Notes: generated by a model from the sequence alone, not told the origin. 16,790 nucleotides of DNA from Anaerolineaceae bacterium (GCA_012514775.1 JAAYZQ010000324.1:1-16790), one strand, 5' to 3'; counted from the first letter of the stretch, positions 4,868 through 13,213 are shown. Numbers and translations are program-made.

Positions 4868-6900
4868 GCCACTTCGAGGGCTTTGGCAATGACCTCGGCA
4901 ATGTCCTTGATGGGTAGGGAGCCCTGTCCCGCCTCTTCGAGCATGATGACGCAAAAGGGACAGGCCGCGGCGGCCAGGGCCGGCCCCATGGCCTGGATCT
5001 CGGTCATGCGCACCTCGTTCACCCGCTTGCCGGGCTCGTGCTCCATCCACATACACGCCCCGCCGCCCCCGCAGCAAAAGCCCCGCTCGCGCGAGCGCGG
5101 CAACTCGGCGATGTGGACCCCGGGCACGGCGGCCAGCACCTGGCGCGGCGCGTCGTAAACGTCGTTGTAGCGCCCCAGGTAGCAACTGTCGTGGAAGGTG
5201 ACGGTGCCCCCCGTCCACGGGCGGCCGGGGCGCAGCCTGCCGGCGGCCAGCAGCTCGCCGATGAACTGGCTGTGGTGCACCACCTCCCACGTGCCCCCGA
5301 ACTGCGGGTACTCGTTCTTGAGCGTGTTGTAGCAGTGAGGGCACTGGGTCACGATGCGCTTGAACTCGTATCCTTTGAGCGTCTCGACGTTGGCCTCGGC
5401 CTGCATCTGGTACAGGTATTCCTCGCCGGCGCGGCGCGCCCACTCGGCATTGCACGTCTCCTCCTCGCCCAGGATGGCGAAATCGACGCCCGCTGCCCGC
5501 AGGATGCGGACCATGGCCTGGCTCACCTTCTGGTTGCGCGGGTCGTAGCTGCCGGCGCAGCCCACCCAATAGAGCACGTCGGCGCGGCCCACGTCGGCCA
5601 TGACCGGCACGTCCAGGCCGGCGGCCCAGGCCGTGCGCTCGTGCCGCGGCTGGCCCCAGGGATTGCCCTGGCGCTCGGTGTTGCGCAGGGCGCCGGCCAG
5701 GGTGTCGGGCAGCCGGCCCTCCTCCAGGGCCAGGTGGCGGCGCATGCCCACGATCTCGCCCACGTGCTCGATGAGGACCGGGCACTCGCGCTCGCAGGCG
5801 CGGCAGGTGGTGCACGACCACAGCGTCTCGTCCTTGATGACCTCGCCCACCAGGGCCCGGTCTGACGGCTCGCTGCTGCCCAGGGCCAGGGGGCGCAGGA
5901 ACGGCAGCCGGGCGACGATGGGCTCCTGCCACTTCCACAGCTTGCCCGGATACTCGCTCATCCGGTCGCGAAAGTCCATCACTACCCGCTTGGGCGACAG
6001 GGGCTGGTCTGCCGCGTAGGCCGGGCAGGCTGCCTGGCAGCGGCCACACTCCATGCAGGCGTCGCCGTCCAACAGTTGCTTCCAGGTGAACTGGGGGATG
6101 GACCCCACGCCCAGGGGCTCTTCCGTCGTCTCGATGTTCTCGATCTTGGGCAGGGCGCCGGGCGTGTCGAGGCGCCGCAAATAGATGTTCACCGGCCCCG
6201 TGACGATGTGCAGGAACTTGGTATAGGGCAGGGTGGCGATGAGGAAAAAGGTGGTCAACTGGTGTGTCCACCAGACAAAGGGATAGATGGCCGGCGGCTG
6301 CTCCGGTGGGGGGCCAAAGAGCCTGGACAGGGCGTTGCCCAGCCACGACCAGTCGGCCCACGGCGGCTGCTGCCCCCGCAGCCGCATGACCTCCAGCGTC
6401 AGGCCGGTGAGGGCGATAAAGGCCAGGGAGCCCAGGACGTAGGCATCGTCGCGGCGAATGTTGAGCCGGTCGGGCCGCAGGATATAGCGGCGCAAGGCCG
6501 CCAGGCCCAACCCGATGAGGAACAGGAGGGCAAAGGCGTTGACCACCGCCTCGAAGACCAGGTAAAAGGGACCCTGGAGGATGAGGAGGTGAAGGTCCAT
6601 CTGGATGCCCACCAAAGACGTGGCGATGAAAAAGACCACGAACCCGTAAAAGATCAGGCCGTGCATCAGCCCGGGATAGGCCTGGGCCAGGACGCGCCGT
6701 TGGGCCAGGGCATACAGGAGCAGCCCGCCGATGCGGCGCCCCGCGCGGTCGGTGCGGGGCGCCGGCCCTCCCTCGCGCCAGAGCCGCACCCGGCGCCAGA
6801 GGCCATAGACCACCAGGGCGCCACACACGATGACCACGATCCAATGGATGGTGTACATCCACTCGGGCAGGTTCCACAGGTCGTCTCGGAACGGTACCAT
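4864..6900 (-). CDS. FadF/EMO-type membrane Fe-S/heme oxidoreductase (ETF:quinone oxidoreductase-like)
   Basis: A protein of 678 residues in three parts. Residues about 15-240 are a NarI-like membrane domain of five or six helices, with H19, H80 (LMHGLIF), H213 (WTHQL) and H231 as candidate heme b ligands. Residues 282-293 and 363-374 carry two CxxCxxCxxxCP [4Fe-4S] motifs. Residues about 440-678 hold two CCG (DUF224) domains: C448, C483, C520 and C523, then C573, C609-C610, C647 and C650. The first CCG lacks one Cys (ETCN), as I recall for FadF relatives. The family passes electrons, for example from ETF in fatty-acid oxidation, through Fe-S and heme to menaquinone. ATG 6900 follows a GGAGGAG site, 14 nt after the preceding gene; longer in-frame sequence upstream belongs to that gene. 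No etfAB is nearby, so the donor is unknown. Confidence 0.85.
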   Translation of the reverse strand: MVPFRDDLWNLPEWMYTIHWIVVIVCGALVVYGLWRRVRLWREGGPAPRTDRAGRRIGGLLLYALAQRRVLAQAYPGLMHGLIFYGFVVFFIATSLVGIQMDLHLLILQGPFYLVFEAVVNAFALLFLIGLGLAALRRYILRPDRLNIRRDDAYVLGSLAFIALTGLTLEVMRLRGQQPPWADWSWLGNALSRLFGPPPEQPPAIYPFVWWTHQLTTFFLIATLPYTKFLHIVTGPVNIYLRRLDTPGALPKIENIETTEEPLGVGSIPQFTWKQLLDGDACMECGRCQAACPAYAADQPLSPKRVVMDFRDRMSEYPGKLWKWQEPIVARLPFLRPLALGSSEPSDRALVGEVIKDETLWSCTTCRACERECPVLIEHVGEIVGMRRHLALEEGRLPDTLAGALRNTERQGNPWGQPRHERTAWAAGLDVPVMADVGRADVLYWVGCAGSYDPRNQKVSQAMVRILRAAGVDFAILGEEETCNAEWARRAGEEYLYQMQAEANVETLKGYEFKRIVTQCPHCYNTLKNEYPQFGGTWEVVHHSQFIGELLAAGRLRPGRPWTGGTVTFHDSCYLGRYNDVYDAPRQVLAAVPGVHIAELPRSRERGFCCGGGGACMWMEHEPGKRVNEVRMTEIQAMGPALAAAACPFCVIMLEEAGQGSLPIKDIAEVIAKALEVA

Positions 6901-6914
6901 GCCTTGTCTCCTCC

Positions 6915-8732
6915 TCAGGGCCTGATCTCGATCTGCACCGCCGCGGAGCTGACCGTGCCGTCGAGGTGGTTCACCTCCAGCGTGTAGCCCGCCGTGCCTG
7001 CCGGGCACACCTGGCGCTCGGCCTGGCCGGGCACTCCCTCTCCATCCAGGTACACCTCTCGCACGTTCTCCACCTGCCACCGCAGCCAGGTGCAGGCCCC
7101 GGGCGACAGCACCGCCTCGTCGGCCCAGAAGCGGACCGACGGCGGCCGCGAGGCGACGGCGTGGACGGCCAGGACCGTCCGGTAGCCGGTGGGGCCCAGG
7201 ACCTCGGCCTCGCGGGGCACGCCGTCGCAGGCAAAGGTGGCGGGCGGCAGGATCTGAAAGTGGGGCTGCGCCTGGTTCTCCAGGGCGCCCCCGGGCAAGA
7301 ACGTGCCCCGCTCGGGCACGAGGAACCAGTAGCCGGCCAGGTCGGCCAGGTGCAGGGCCCGCGACAGATCCCCGGGCAGCAGCCGGACGTTGTCCCTGGT
7401 CCAGCGCCCGGCCTGGCCCGCCCACCCGCCGGCGTAGAACAAGAAGCCCACCTGGTGGTACTGGTGCCGGACATAAACCACGTCGCCCGGCCCGGCCTGT
7501 TGGACGACGTGGCGCGAGGCATCGCGCCAGTTCTGCTTGTCTTCGGCATAGAAGGCCGCCAGCGACGGCCCGCTGATGGCCGCCGTGACCCCCACGAGGA
7601 GGAACCCTGCCAGCAGCGATCCGGCCCAGGGCGCGGCGCGGGGGCGGGCGCGGCGGGCGAGCCAGCCCATGGCCAGCCACAGGCCACAGGCCGCCACGCC
7701 CAGGTAGACGGGCAGGGCAGAGATGAAATAGCGGGCCCGCAGGGCCTGGCCAAAGGGCAGGAGCATCACCAGGGCGACGGGCAGGACGATCCAGGCCAGC
7801 GCCGCGAGGAGCAGGCCGCGCTGCCGGGCAGCCAGGAAGGCAGCCCCCACGGCCAGGAGCAGCAGGTAGACGGCCAGCCCGGCGTCGTTGCCTCCGCTCC
7901 ACAGGCGCAGCGTGTCGAGGATGAGGGCTCCGTTCCAGCCCGACGCCGTATCGCCACCCAGTCCCAACTCGCCTCCCATCCCCCGCAGCAGGTAGGGCAC
8001 CATGGGCAGAAAGAGCAGGAACACGAGGGCCAGGGCCGCGGCCGGCCGCCAGGCGGTCTCCCCCGGGCGGGCGCGGCCCCCGGGCCGGAGGAAGAGCCAG
8101 CCGGCGTACAGGGCCATGACGCCCAACGGCAAGAGGGCGAAAAGGTGCACGTACAGGTTGGCGGCGCTGGCCAGGGCAAAGGCCAGCCACCAGCCCCACG
8201 TTCCGGCCCGCACCGCCCGGACAAACAGGTAGAGGCTCAGAAGGGCAAGAAAGGTCAGCATGGTGTACATGCGCGCTTCCTGCCCATAGCGCACGTAAAA
8301 GGGGGCCAGGGCCAGCAGCAGGGCGGCCAGCAGGCCGGCGGCCCGGCCCGCCGCCCCGTTCAGGAGCCGGCCGGCCAGGACATAGACCAGGGGGATCGTC
8401 AGCGTGGCCCACAGGGCGGCGGGCAGGCGCAGGAGCAGGACCCGGTCCCCCAGCGCCAGGAAAAGGCGCGTGAGCAGGAAATAGAGGGGCGGCTTGGGCA
8501 GGGCGAGGTCGGTCAGGCTGCGGCGCATGGCGTCGGCCCAGGTGCCGTCCCAGGCCGCGCAGGTGAGGGTCCCCAGCTCGTCGAACCAGAGGCTCTTGGC
8601 CTCCAGGTTGTGCAGGTAGAGCGCCCAGGCCAGCAGGATGACGGGCAACAACAGCAGGCCGGGGCGGAGCCAGGGACGGCCCCGCGCAGGGGTGGCGGGA
8701 CGGGAACGCCCGGCGCTGCCCTCGCCCGTCAT
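6915..8732 (-). CDS. GT39-type membrane glycosyltransferase with C-terminal Ig-like domain
   Basis: A polytopic protein of 605 residues in the PMT/ArnT-like superfamily, which moves sugars from polyprenyl-phosphate carriers on the outer face of the membrane. The first loop has the family's acidic pair in LWFDELGTL (D51, E52), then PKPPLYFLL (79-87) and YGQEARMY after the third hydrophobic stretch. About ten more membrane segments follow to around residue 430. A soluble part follows, beginning near YAEDKQNWRDASRHVV. Residues 532-605 form a separate beta-rich unit with Cys547 and Cys576, SPGACTWLRWQVENV and ERQVCP, resembling Ig-like modules of secreted Chloroflexota proteins. The ATG overlaps the stop of the preceding glycosyltransferase as ATGA, showing coupling. 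Acceptor and sugar are unknown. Confidence 0.85.
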   Translation of the reverse strand: MTGEGSAGRSRPATPARGRPWLRPGLLLLPVILLAWALYLHNLEAKSLWFDELGTLTCAAWDGTWADAMRRSLTDLALPKPPLYFLLTRLFLALGDRVLLLRLPAALWATLTIPLVYVLAGRLLNGAAGRAAGLLAALLLALAPFYVRYGQEARMYTMLTFLALLSLYLFVRAVRAGTWGWWLAFALASAANLYVHLFALLPLGVMALYAGWLFLRPGGRARPGETAWRPAAALALVFLLFLPMVPYLLRGMGGELGLGGDTASGWNGALILDTLRLWSGGNDAGLAVYLLLLAVGAAFLAARQRGLLLAALAWIVLPVALVMLLPFGQALRARYFISALPVYLGVAACGLWLAMGWLARRARPRAAPWAGSLLAGFLLVGVTAAISGPSLAAFYAEDKQNWRDASRHVVQQAGPGDVVYVRHQYHQVGFLFYAGGWAGQAGRWTRDNVRLLPGDLSRALHLADLAGYWFLVPERGTFLPGGALENQAQPHFQILPPATFACDGVPREAEVLGPTGYRTVLAVHAVASRPPSVRFWADEAVLSPGACTWLRWQVENVREVYLDGEGVPGQAERQVCPAGTAGYTLEVNHLDGTVSSAAVQIEIRP

Positions 8733-10510
8733 GGCCCGGGCGCCGCCGCGCGCGCCGACTCGGCCTTGCCCCAGAACTCGGCCGCCAGGTCCGCCTGGTC
8801 GCCGTCGCGGTACAGGTCTCCCAGGGCCTGGTAGGCGTCGGCCAGGGCGTTGAGGCGTGCCCAGTCTTCGTGGGCGCTCACCGGGTTGGCGGCCAGGTCC
8901 TCCAGCACGGCCACCTGGGCGCGCAGGTGGGCCTCGGCGTCCTCGGCGTGCAGGGTCCCAAAGGCCACGGCGTTCACCGTCTTGATGGGCAGCCGCACAA
9001 AGTGGTCCAGGTGGGCCTGCAGCCAGCCATCCAGGGGCTCTTGCAGCTCGACGGGCGGCATGAAGGAGGTGCACAGGATCCACAGCCGCCTGGCCTCGCC
9101 CTCGTAGGCGTCGACCTCGGCCGGCGCCGGGTGGTGGTCGAGATAGACGACCGCGGCCCCGGCGGTCTCCAGGGGGCGCACGACGAACCGCGGCGACACG
9201 AGAACGATCTCTCCCGGGCCGGCGTGCTTTTCGACGATGGCCAGCACTTCCTCCAGGCGGTCGGCCGAGCGGGTGTAGGCGTACGAGACCTGCAAGGGGC
9301 GCAGCAGCAGCAGGACCAGGACGGCCGCCAGGCCGGCGGCGGCTGCCCTGCCCACCAGCGGGCCGTGCCTCCCGGGCAGCAGGCGGCCCAGGCCCCGCCC
9401 GGCGGCGACGACCCCCTGGGAGGCCAGGAGCAGCAGCATGGGCAGGACAAAGATGACATAACGCTCCTCGAAGGGGCGGGGCGAGGGAGCCACCGACAGG
9501 ACCAGGAAAGGCAGCGTGATCCACAGGGCGCCCAGGAGGGCCACCCGTGGCCGCCCGCCCAGGGCGCTGGCCACCAGGCCGACGACGGCTAGGCCCGCCA
9601 CCAGCGCCTGGAGCCAGCCGCTCATGATGCCGCTGCGAAACAGGAAGCCGCGAAAGAACGGTTTCGTCAGCTCGACGGTCACCCGGCCCGTGGCCTCACC
9701 GTCGGCGTTGAGGCTGGCCCACGACATGCCCCCCAGGTGCAGGACCGCGGGCAGGCAGAGGGCGATGAGCAGGACAAAGGCCACGACGGGCAGGACCAGG
9801 TGGCGCGGCTCCTGGCGGCGGCGGGCGACGGCCACCAGCGTCGCGAGCCAGGCGGCGGCGGCCGCCAGGCCCTCGGCGGCCAGGACAAAGAGGGCGTTGT
9901 AGTGGGTATAGTAGGCCAGGGCCGCCGTGACGGCGAACCCGGCCCAATGGCCGGCGCGGCCCGTCCGCCAGGCGCGGGCCAGGAAATAGGCCGAGGCCAG
10001 CGAAAGGACGACCAGCATGGGATAGGGGCGCACGATCTGGGCGTAGCGGATGTGCAGGGGCAACATGGCCGTGAGCAGCGCGCCCAGGAGTGCGGCGGGG
10101 CGATTGAACAGGGCGGCGCCCATCTTGTAGGTCACGGCCACGGCCAGGATGCCAAAGGCCGAGGGCAGGAAGCGCAGGACAAAGGCGCTGTGGCCCACCA
10201 GGGGCCAGGCCAGGTGTTGCAGCAAAAAGTAGAGGGGCTGCATGTTGCCCGGCTGGCCCGTGAACTTGATGCCAATGGTGTCGAGGACGGCCCCCAGGCC
10301 CGGCTGGTCCACGTGGACGATGGTCACGTTCTCGTCGCGGCCCAGGACCTCCCGGTCGCCCAGGTCGTACCAGATGAGGGCCGCGCTCAACAGTAGAATG
10401 GCAAGGGGGAGGGCACGGACGATGGCCCGGAAAGAGGCCCGGGCCTCCGGCCGGGCGGGAATACGTTCAGGACGGCGAACGGGTGGCCCCACTGCCTGCT
10501 GTCGAGACAT
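8729..10510 (-). CDS. GT39-type membrane glycosyltransferase
   Basis: A polytopic protein of 593 residues, related in layout to its downstream neighbour. A basic N-terminal stretch (1-33) precedes the first helix (34-48). LGRDENVTI carries the acidic pair D59-E60 expected to act in catalysis, QPLYFLLQH (91-99) follows, and RYAQIVRPYPM (155-165) stands where relatives often have QEARMY, so the Glu is Ile159 here. Some ten further membrane segments run to about residue 420. A soluble tail follows, and its end looks like one or two TPR-type helical pairs. ATG 10510 has an AGGTAG Shine-Dalgarno and lies 22 nt after the FAD gene. The 3' end overlaps the next glycosyltransferase by four bases. It probably acts on lipid-linked sugars at the outer face of the membrane; the product is unknown. 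Confidence 0.8.
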   Translation of the reverse strand: MSRQQAVGPPVRRPERIPARPEARASFRAIVRALPLAILLLSAALIWYDLGDREVLGRDENVTIVHVDQPGLGAVLDTIGIKFTGQPGNMQPLYFLLQHLAWPLVGHSAFVLRFLPSAFGILAVAVTYKMGAALFNRPAALLGALLTAMLPLHIRYAQIVRPYPMLVVLSLASAYFLARAWRTGRAGHWAGFAVTAALAYYTHYNALFVLAAEGLAAAAAWLATLVAVARRRQEPRHLVLPVVAFVLLIALCLPAVLHLGGMSWASLNADGEATGRVTVELTKPFFRGFLFRSGIMSGWLQALVAGLAVVGLVASALGGRPRVALLGALWITLPFLVLSVAPSPRPFEERYVIFVLPMLLLLASQGVVAAGRGLGRLLPGRHGPLVGRAAAAGLAAVLVLLLLRPLQVSYAYTRSADRLEEVLAIVEKHAGPGEIVLVSPRFVVRPLETAGAAVVYLDHHPAPAEVDAYEGEARRLWILCTSFMPPVELQEPLDGWLQAHLDHFVRLPIKTVNAVAFGTLHAEDAEAHLRAQVAVLEDLAANPVSAHEDWARLNALADAYQALGDLYRDGDQADLAAEFWGKAESARAAAPGP

Positions 10511-10532
10511 GCTCTACCTGCTCTCGGCCGGG

Positions 10533-11864
10533 CTAGGCGCCTTCCAGATCCTCGTGCACGATGCTGCTAATATTTTTACCCAGGCGTACGCTGTAATTGG
10601 TGCCGCGGTCCTCGGGGTAGATCTGCAATGTGTTGGCCAGGTAGAGCCCCCGGATGGGCGTTCGGTGATCGGGGATGCGCTCCGAGTAGTTGCAGGTGAT
10701 GACCGGCTGGCCTGCCTCGGCGCGCATGACGATCTTTTTCTCGATCCAGGACGGATCGAAGGCCGGATTGATGCGCTTCAGGTGGGGCGCGTACAGGTCA
10801 AAAAGCTCGGTGGCGCGCATGCTGTAGCGTGGGTCGTCGCGCTCCATGTAATTGGACACATAGATCAGGTGCCGGCCCTGGTACTCGCTGGGCGGCACGT
10901 AATTGGTGTGCTCGATGACCGCCACAAAGGGCATGGTCCGGTCGGCGATGTTCATCCAGTAGATGTGGCTGAGGCTCTGTTTGCTGACCAGAAGCAGCAC
11001 CGCGGCCGCCTGGTAGCGCACGGAGCGCAGTTGCTCGGCGTACTCGCCGTCCAGCGAGGGCGGCGCGATCTCTAACATGTTGTAGCCAGGCACGGTGGCA
11101 ATGACGGCGTCAAAGGGGATGGTCTCTTTTTTCGTCGCCACGCCGGCGATGCGGCACGGATCCTGGGGATCGGTGACCAGCTCGACCACTTCCTGGTTGG
11201 TGCGCAGGTCGGCGCCGCCCGCCTCCAGGCGGTCTACCAGGGCCCGGGTGATGATCTCGAAGCTGCCCTGGGGATAGGCCAGCAGCTCCTTGGCCTCGGC
11301 TCCCTGGCGCGAGCTGCCCCGCACCTTGATCTTGCCCCACAGCCAGGTCATGCTCACCTGGTCGGCCAGGTCGCCGAACTTGCCGCGGAGCAGGGGCCCC
11401 CAGAACTTCTCGTATATCTCGCGGCCCATGTAGCGAAGGATCCAGTCGCGGGCCGTGATGTTCTCGTAGCGCTTCCAGTTCCCGGCGCGGCCCATGTACA
11501 GGTACATGAGCCCCAGCTTGATCCGGTTAAAAAGGTTGACCGGCTTGAAGCGGATGAGGTCAAAGGGTGTGACCAGGTTATAGATCCGGCCGTCGTAATA
11601 CCAACCCACCTTGGATTCGATCCAGCGCAACTGGTCGCCGATGCCAAGCTCGTCCATGAGATCGAGGATGTGCCGGTCGCTGCCAAACAGGTGGTGGTAG
11701 TAGTACTCGATGCGCGTGCCGAGGATCGGCAGCGTCGCGGCCTGGCCGCCCCATTGGCCGTACTTTTCCAGGACGGTGACGTCGTAACCCTGCTTCTGAA
11801 GCTCGTAGGCCGCCGTCAGCCCCGCGTAGCCGCCGCCGATGATGCCGATTCGGGTAGGGTTCAT
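10533..11864 (-). CDS. NAD(P)/FAD-dependent amine-oxidase-like oxidoreductase
   Basis: A flavoprotein of 443 residues. The dinucleotide-binding motif GIIGGGYAGL (7-16), the ribose-binding acid E33 (VLEK) and the GG pair at 39-40 mark the FAD Rossmann fold of the protoporphyrinogen oxidase / phytoene desaturase / amine oxidase superfamily. The C-terminal FAD segment RGLYLANTLQIYPEDRGTNY is also present. There is no signal peptide or membrane helix. The ATG overlaps the TGA of the 121-residue CxxC protein (ATGA), and glycosyltransferases follow directly. Such flavoproteins are often found beside surface-sugar genes, but the substrate is not known. A UDP-galactopyranose-mutase-like or desaturase role is possible; heme synthesis looks unlikely with no hem gene here. 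Confidence 0.82.
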   Translation of the reverse strand: MNPTRIGIIGGGYAGLTAAYELQKQGYDVTVLEKYGQWGGQAATLPILGTRIEYYYHHLFGSDRHILDLMDELGIGDQLRWIESKVGWYYDGRIYNLVTPFDLIRFKPVNLFNRIKLGLMYLYMGRAGNWKRYENITARDWILRYMGREIYEKFWGPLLRGKFGDLADQVSMTWLWGKIKVRGSSRQGAEAKELLAYPQGSFEIITRALVDRLEAGGADLRTNQEVVELVTDPQDPCRIAGVATKKETIPFDAVIATVPGYNMLEIAPPSLDGEYAEQLRSVRYQAAAVLLLVSKQSLSHIYWMNIADRTMPFVAVIEHTNYVPPSEYQGRHLIYVSNYMERDDPRYSMRATELFDLYAPHLKRINPAFDPSWIEKKIVMRAEAGQPVITCNYSERIPDHRTPIRGLYLANTLQIYPEDRGTNYSVRLGKNISSIVHEDLEGA

Positions 11865-12226
11865 TCAGGTATCTCGGGCTCCGGGACGTCGGCGACCAGC
11901 TCGATGGGGTCCTGGCCGTAGCGCCCCAGATCCTCCTTTGCTTTTTCGAATAGCGCGATCAGCTCTTCGTCGGTTCCCTGGTAACGGGAGATGGTCTGCT
12001 GGGCGCACAGCTCACAGCCGCGCATGAAGCGGTAGCTGCCCGATACGCAGCCCAGGCAGGCGTTCAAGCGGATCATCAGCAGGCAAAAGGCCAGCGTATC
12101 GTCGTGGGTTTCGGGCAGAGCCGCCACGCGGTCCACCAGCTTGCGCCACTCCTCGCCCCGCAGATCGCGCAGATCCGGGATCAGGTGCGGCGGAAACAGC
12201 AATTCGGTTCTTGGATTTACAGTCAT
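11861..12226 (-). CDS. Small protein of unknown function with two CxxC pairs
   Basis: A soluble protein of 121 residues that I cannot assign to a named family. Residues 10-45 are helical (LRGEEWRKLVDRVAALPE). The centre has C48, then CLGC (57-60), SGSYRFMRG and CELC (71-74), followed by AQQTISRYQGTDEELIALFEKA. The Cys spacing suits binding of Zn or an Fe-S cluster, or a redox pair; it is not the AhpD ExxCxxCxxxH motif. The C-terminal 15 residues are acidic and proline-rich. ATG 12226 has a weak AGG site about 9 nt upstream. Its stop overlaps the FAD oxidoreductase start, so the two are made together, perhaps as partners. It is surely expressed as a gene given the overlap and codon pattern; its function is open. 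Confidence 0.75.
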   Translation of the reverse strand: MTVNPRTELLFPPHLIPDLRDLRGEEWRKLVDRVAALPETHDDTLAFCLLMIRLNACLGCVSGSYRFMRGCELCAQQTISRYQGTDEELIALFEKAKEDLGRYGQDPIELVADVPEPEIPE

Positions 12227-12246
12227 GACAAGCTACCTGACTAGGC

Positions 12247-12266
12247 CCATCCGGCTTCACGGATGG
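12247..12266. other. Hairpin upstream of the CxxC gene
   Basis: CCATCCG (12247-12253) and CGGATGG (12260-12266) make a 7-bp stem with a 6-nt loop in the 66-nt gap between the PHP gene and the CxxC gene. No T-run follows on the minus strand. It may attenuate or process the long transcript. Confidence 0.35.
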
Positions 12267-12292
12267 TCTAAATATAGACGCAGATGCGGTCC

Positions 12293-13174
12293 TCAGATTA
12301 CATGCGCGGCGGGCGAGAGGCGATGCCGCCGCTCCAGGCCTTCCCAGGCTGCCCACGGCACGTCCACGCTGCCCAGCCCGTTGGCCATCGCCCCGCCGTG
12401 AAAGTCGCTCCCCCCGGTGATCATCAGCCCATAATACAGGGCCATCTCCAGCAGGGAGCGGCTGACGCGGCGCGGATAGTTGGGATAGTAGACTTCGATG
12501 CCCGCCAGCCCGGCCCTGACCAGGCGCGGCAGCCAGTGCTTCAGGTTCAGATCCTTCTTTCGTTCGCCCTTGCGGGTATAGATGTACGGGTGCGCCAGGA
12601 CCGGCAGCCCTCCGCTGGCCCGTACCAGGTCGATGGCGTCCTCGGGCGTGAGCTTGTAGCGCTCGACGTAGGCCGGGCAGCCCCGGCCGATCCACCGCTC
12701 AAAGGCCTCGTCCCAACTGTGGATGAGCCCGGCTTCCAACAGGGTCGTGGCCACGTGGGGCCGCCCGATGGAGCCCGCCTCGCCGGCCAGCTCGACGACG
12801 CGCTCCCACTCTACCGGCAGGCCGAGCTGTGCCAGCCGGGCCAGCATCTTTTCGGCGCGCTCGCGGCGCGCGACGCGGGTGCGGCCCAGGAAGGCCTGGA
12901 GCTCCTCGTTCTCCACGTCCACAAAGTAGCCCAGGAGGTGGATCTCCTCCCGGCCGCTCAGGGCGCTGATCTCCACGCCGGGCACGACGACGATATCCAG
13001 GCGGCGCGCTTCGGCCAGGGCCGCGGGCACGCCCGTCGTCGTGTCGTGATCGGTGATGGCCAAGACCTCGATGCCCAGTGAAGCGGCGCGGGCAACGAGG
13101 TCCTGGGGAGCGAGTCCGCCATCGGAGGCGGTTGTATGGCTGTGCAGATCAACGCGGCTCGAGATCGTGATCAA
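12293..13174 (-). CDS. PHP-domain phosphoesterase (RNase AM / YciV-like)
   Basis: A protein of 293 residues with all PHP metal motifs: DLHSHT (9-14) with D18, ITDHD (40-44), GVEIS (66-70), H79, LAHP (193-196) and GGSDFHG (254-260). H11, H13, D18, H43, E68, H79, H195, D257 and H259 form the expected trinuclear metal site. Relatives (TrpH/YciV, RNase AM) are 5'-3' exonucleases on short RNA or hydrolyse 3',5'-nucleotide bisphosphates such as pAp. The only usual start in frame is TTG 13174, but GGAGG (13175-13179) touches it directly, which is too close for normal initiation. ATC codons 3 and 9 nt after the GGAGG are alternatives. It lies 39 nt after nuoI in the same series; a link to complex I is not obvious. 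Confidence 0.9.
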   Translation of the reverse strand: MITISSRVDLHSHTTASDGGLAPQDLVARAASLGIEVLAITDHDTTTGVPAALAEARRLDIVVVPGVEISALSGREEIHLLGYFVDVENEELQAFLGRTRVARRERAEKMLARLAQLGLPVEWERVVELAGEAGSIGRPHVATTLLEAGLIHSWDEAFERWIGRGCPAYVERYKLTPEDAIDLVRASGGLPVLAHPYIYTRKGERKKDLNLKHWLPRLVRAGLAGIEVYYPNYPRRVSRSLLEMALYYGLMITGGSDFHGGAMANGLGSVDVPWAAWEGLERRHRLSPAAHVI

Positions 13175-13179
13175 CCTCC
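13175..13179 (-). promoter_or_regulatory. Shine-Dalgarno directly abutting the TTG of the PHP gene
   Basis: GGAGG on the minus strand is followed at once by the TTG at 13174. Normal spacing is 5-9 nt, so this site makes the annotated start questionable. Confidence 0.5.
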
Positions 13180-13213
13180 AGGTGGGGCCTGGTTCCGGAC
13201 CGGCGCATATCCA

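Noticed and set aside
4864..8412. Longer version (1182 residues) of the Fe-S oxidoreductase
   Set aside because: The added N-terminal part is a different frame of the glycosyltransferase gene. ATG 6900 with a GGAGGAG site gives a normal N-terminus for the family.
6966..8834. Plus-strand open frame of 622 codons opposite the second glycosyltransferase
   Set aside because: Its product is a Gln/Gly/Pro-rich low-complexity string, as expected for the antisense of Leu/Ala-rich membrane helices.
6915..9524. Longer version (869 residues) of the second glycosyltransferase
   Set aside because: The added part is an Arg/Gly/Pro-rich out-of-frame reading of the first glycosyltransferase; ATG 8732 in the ATGA overlap gives the expected N-terminus.
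12271..12299. Possible promoter before the CxxC gene (-10 TATATT at 12271-12276)
   Set aside because: No acceptable -35 hexamer is found at 16-18 bp; the best candidates match only about two of six bases.
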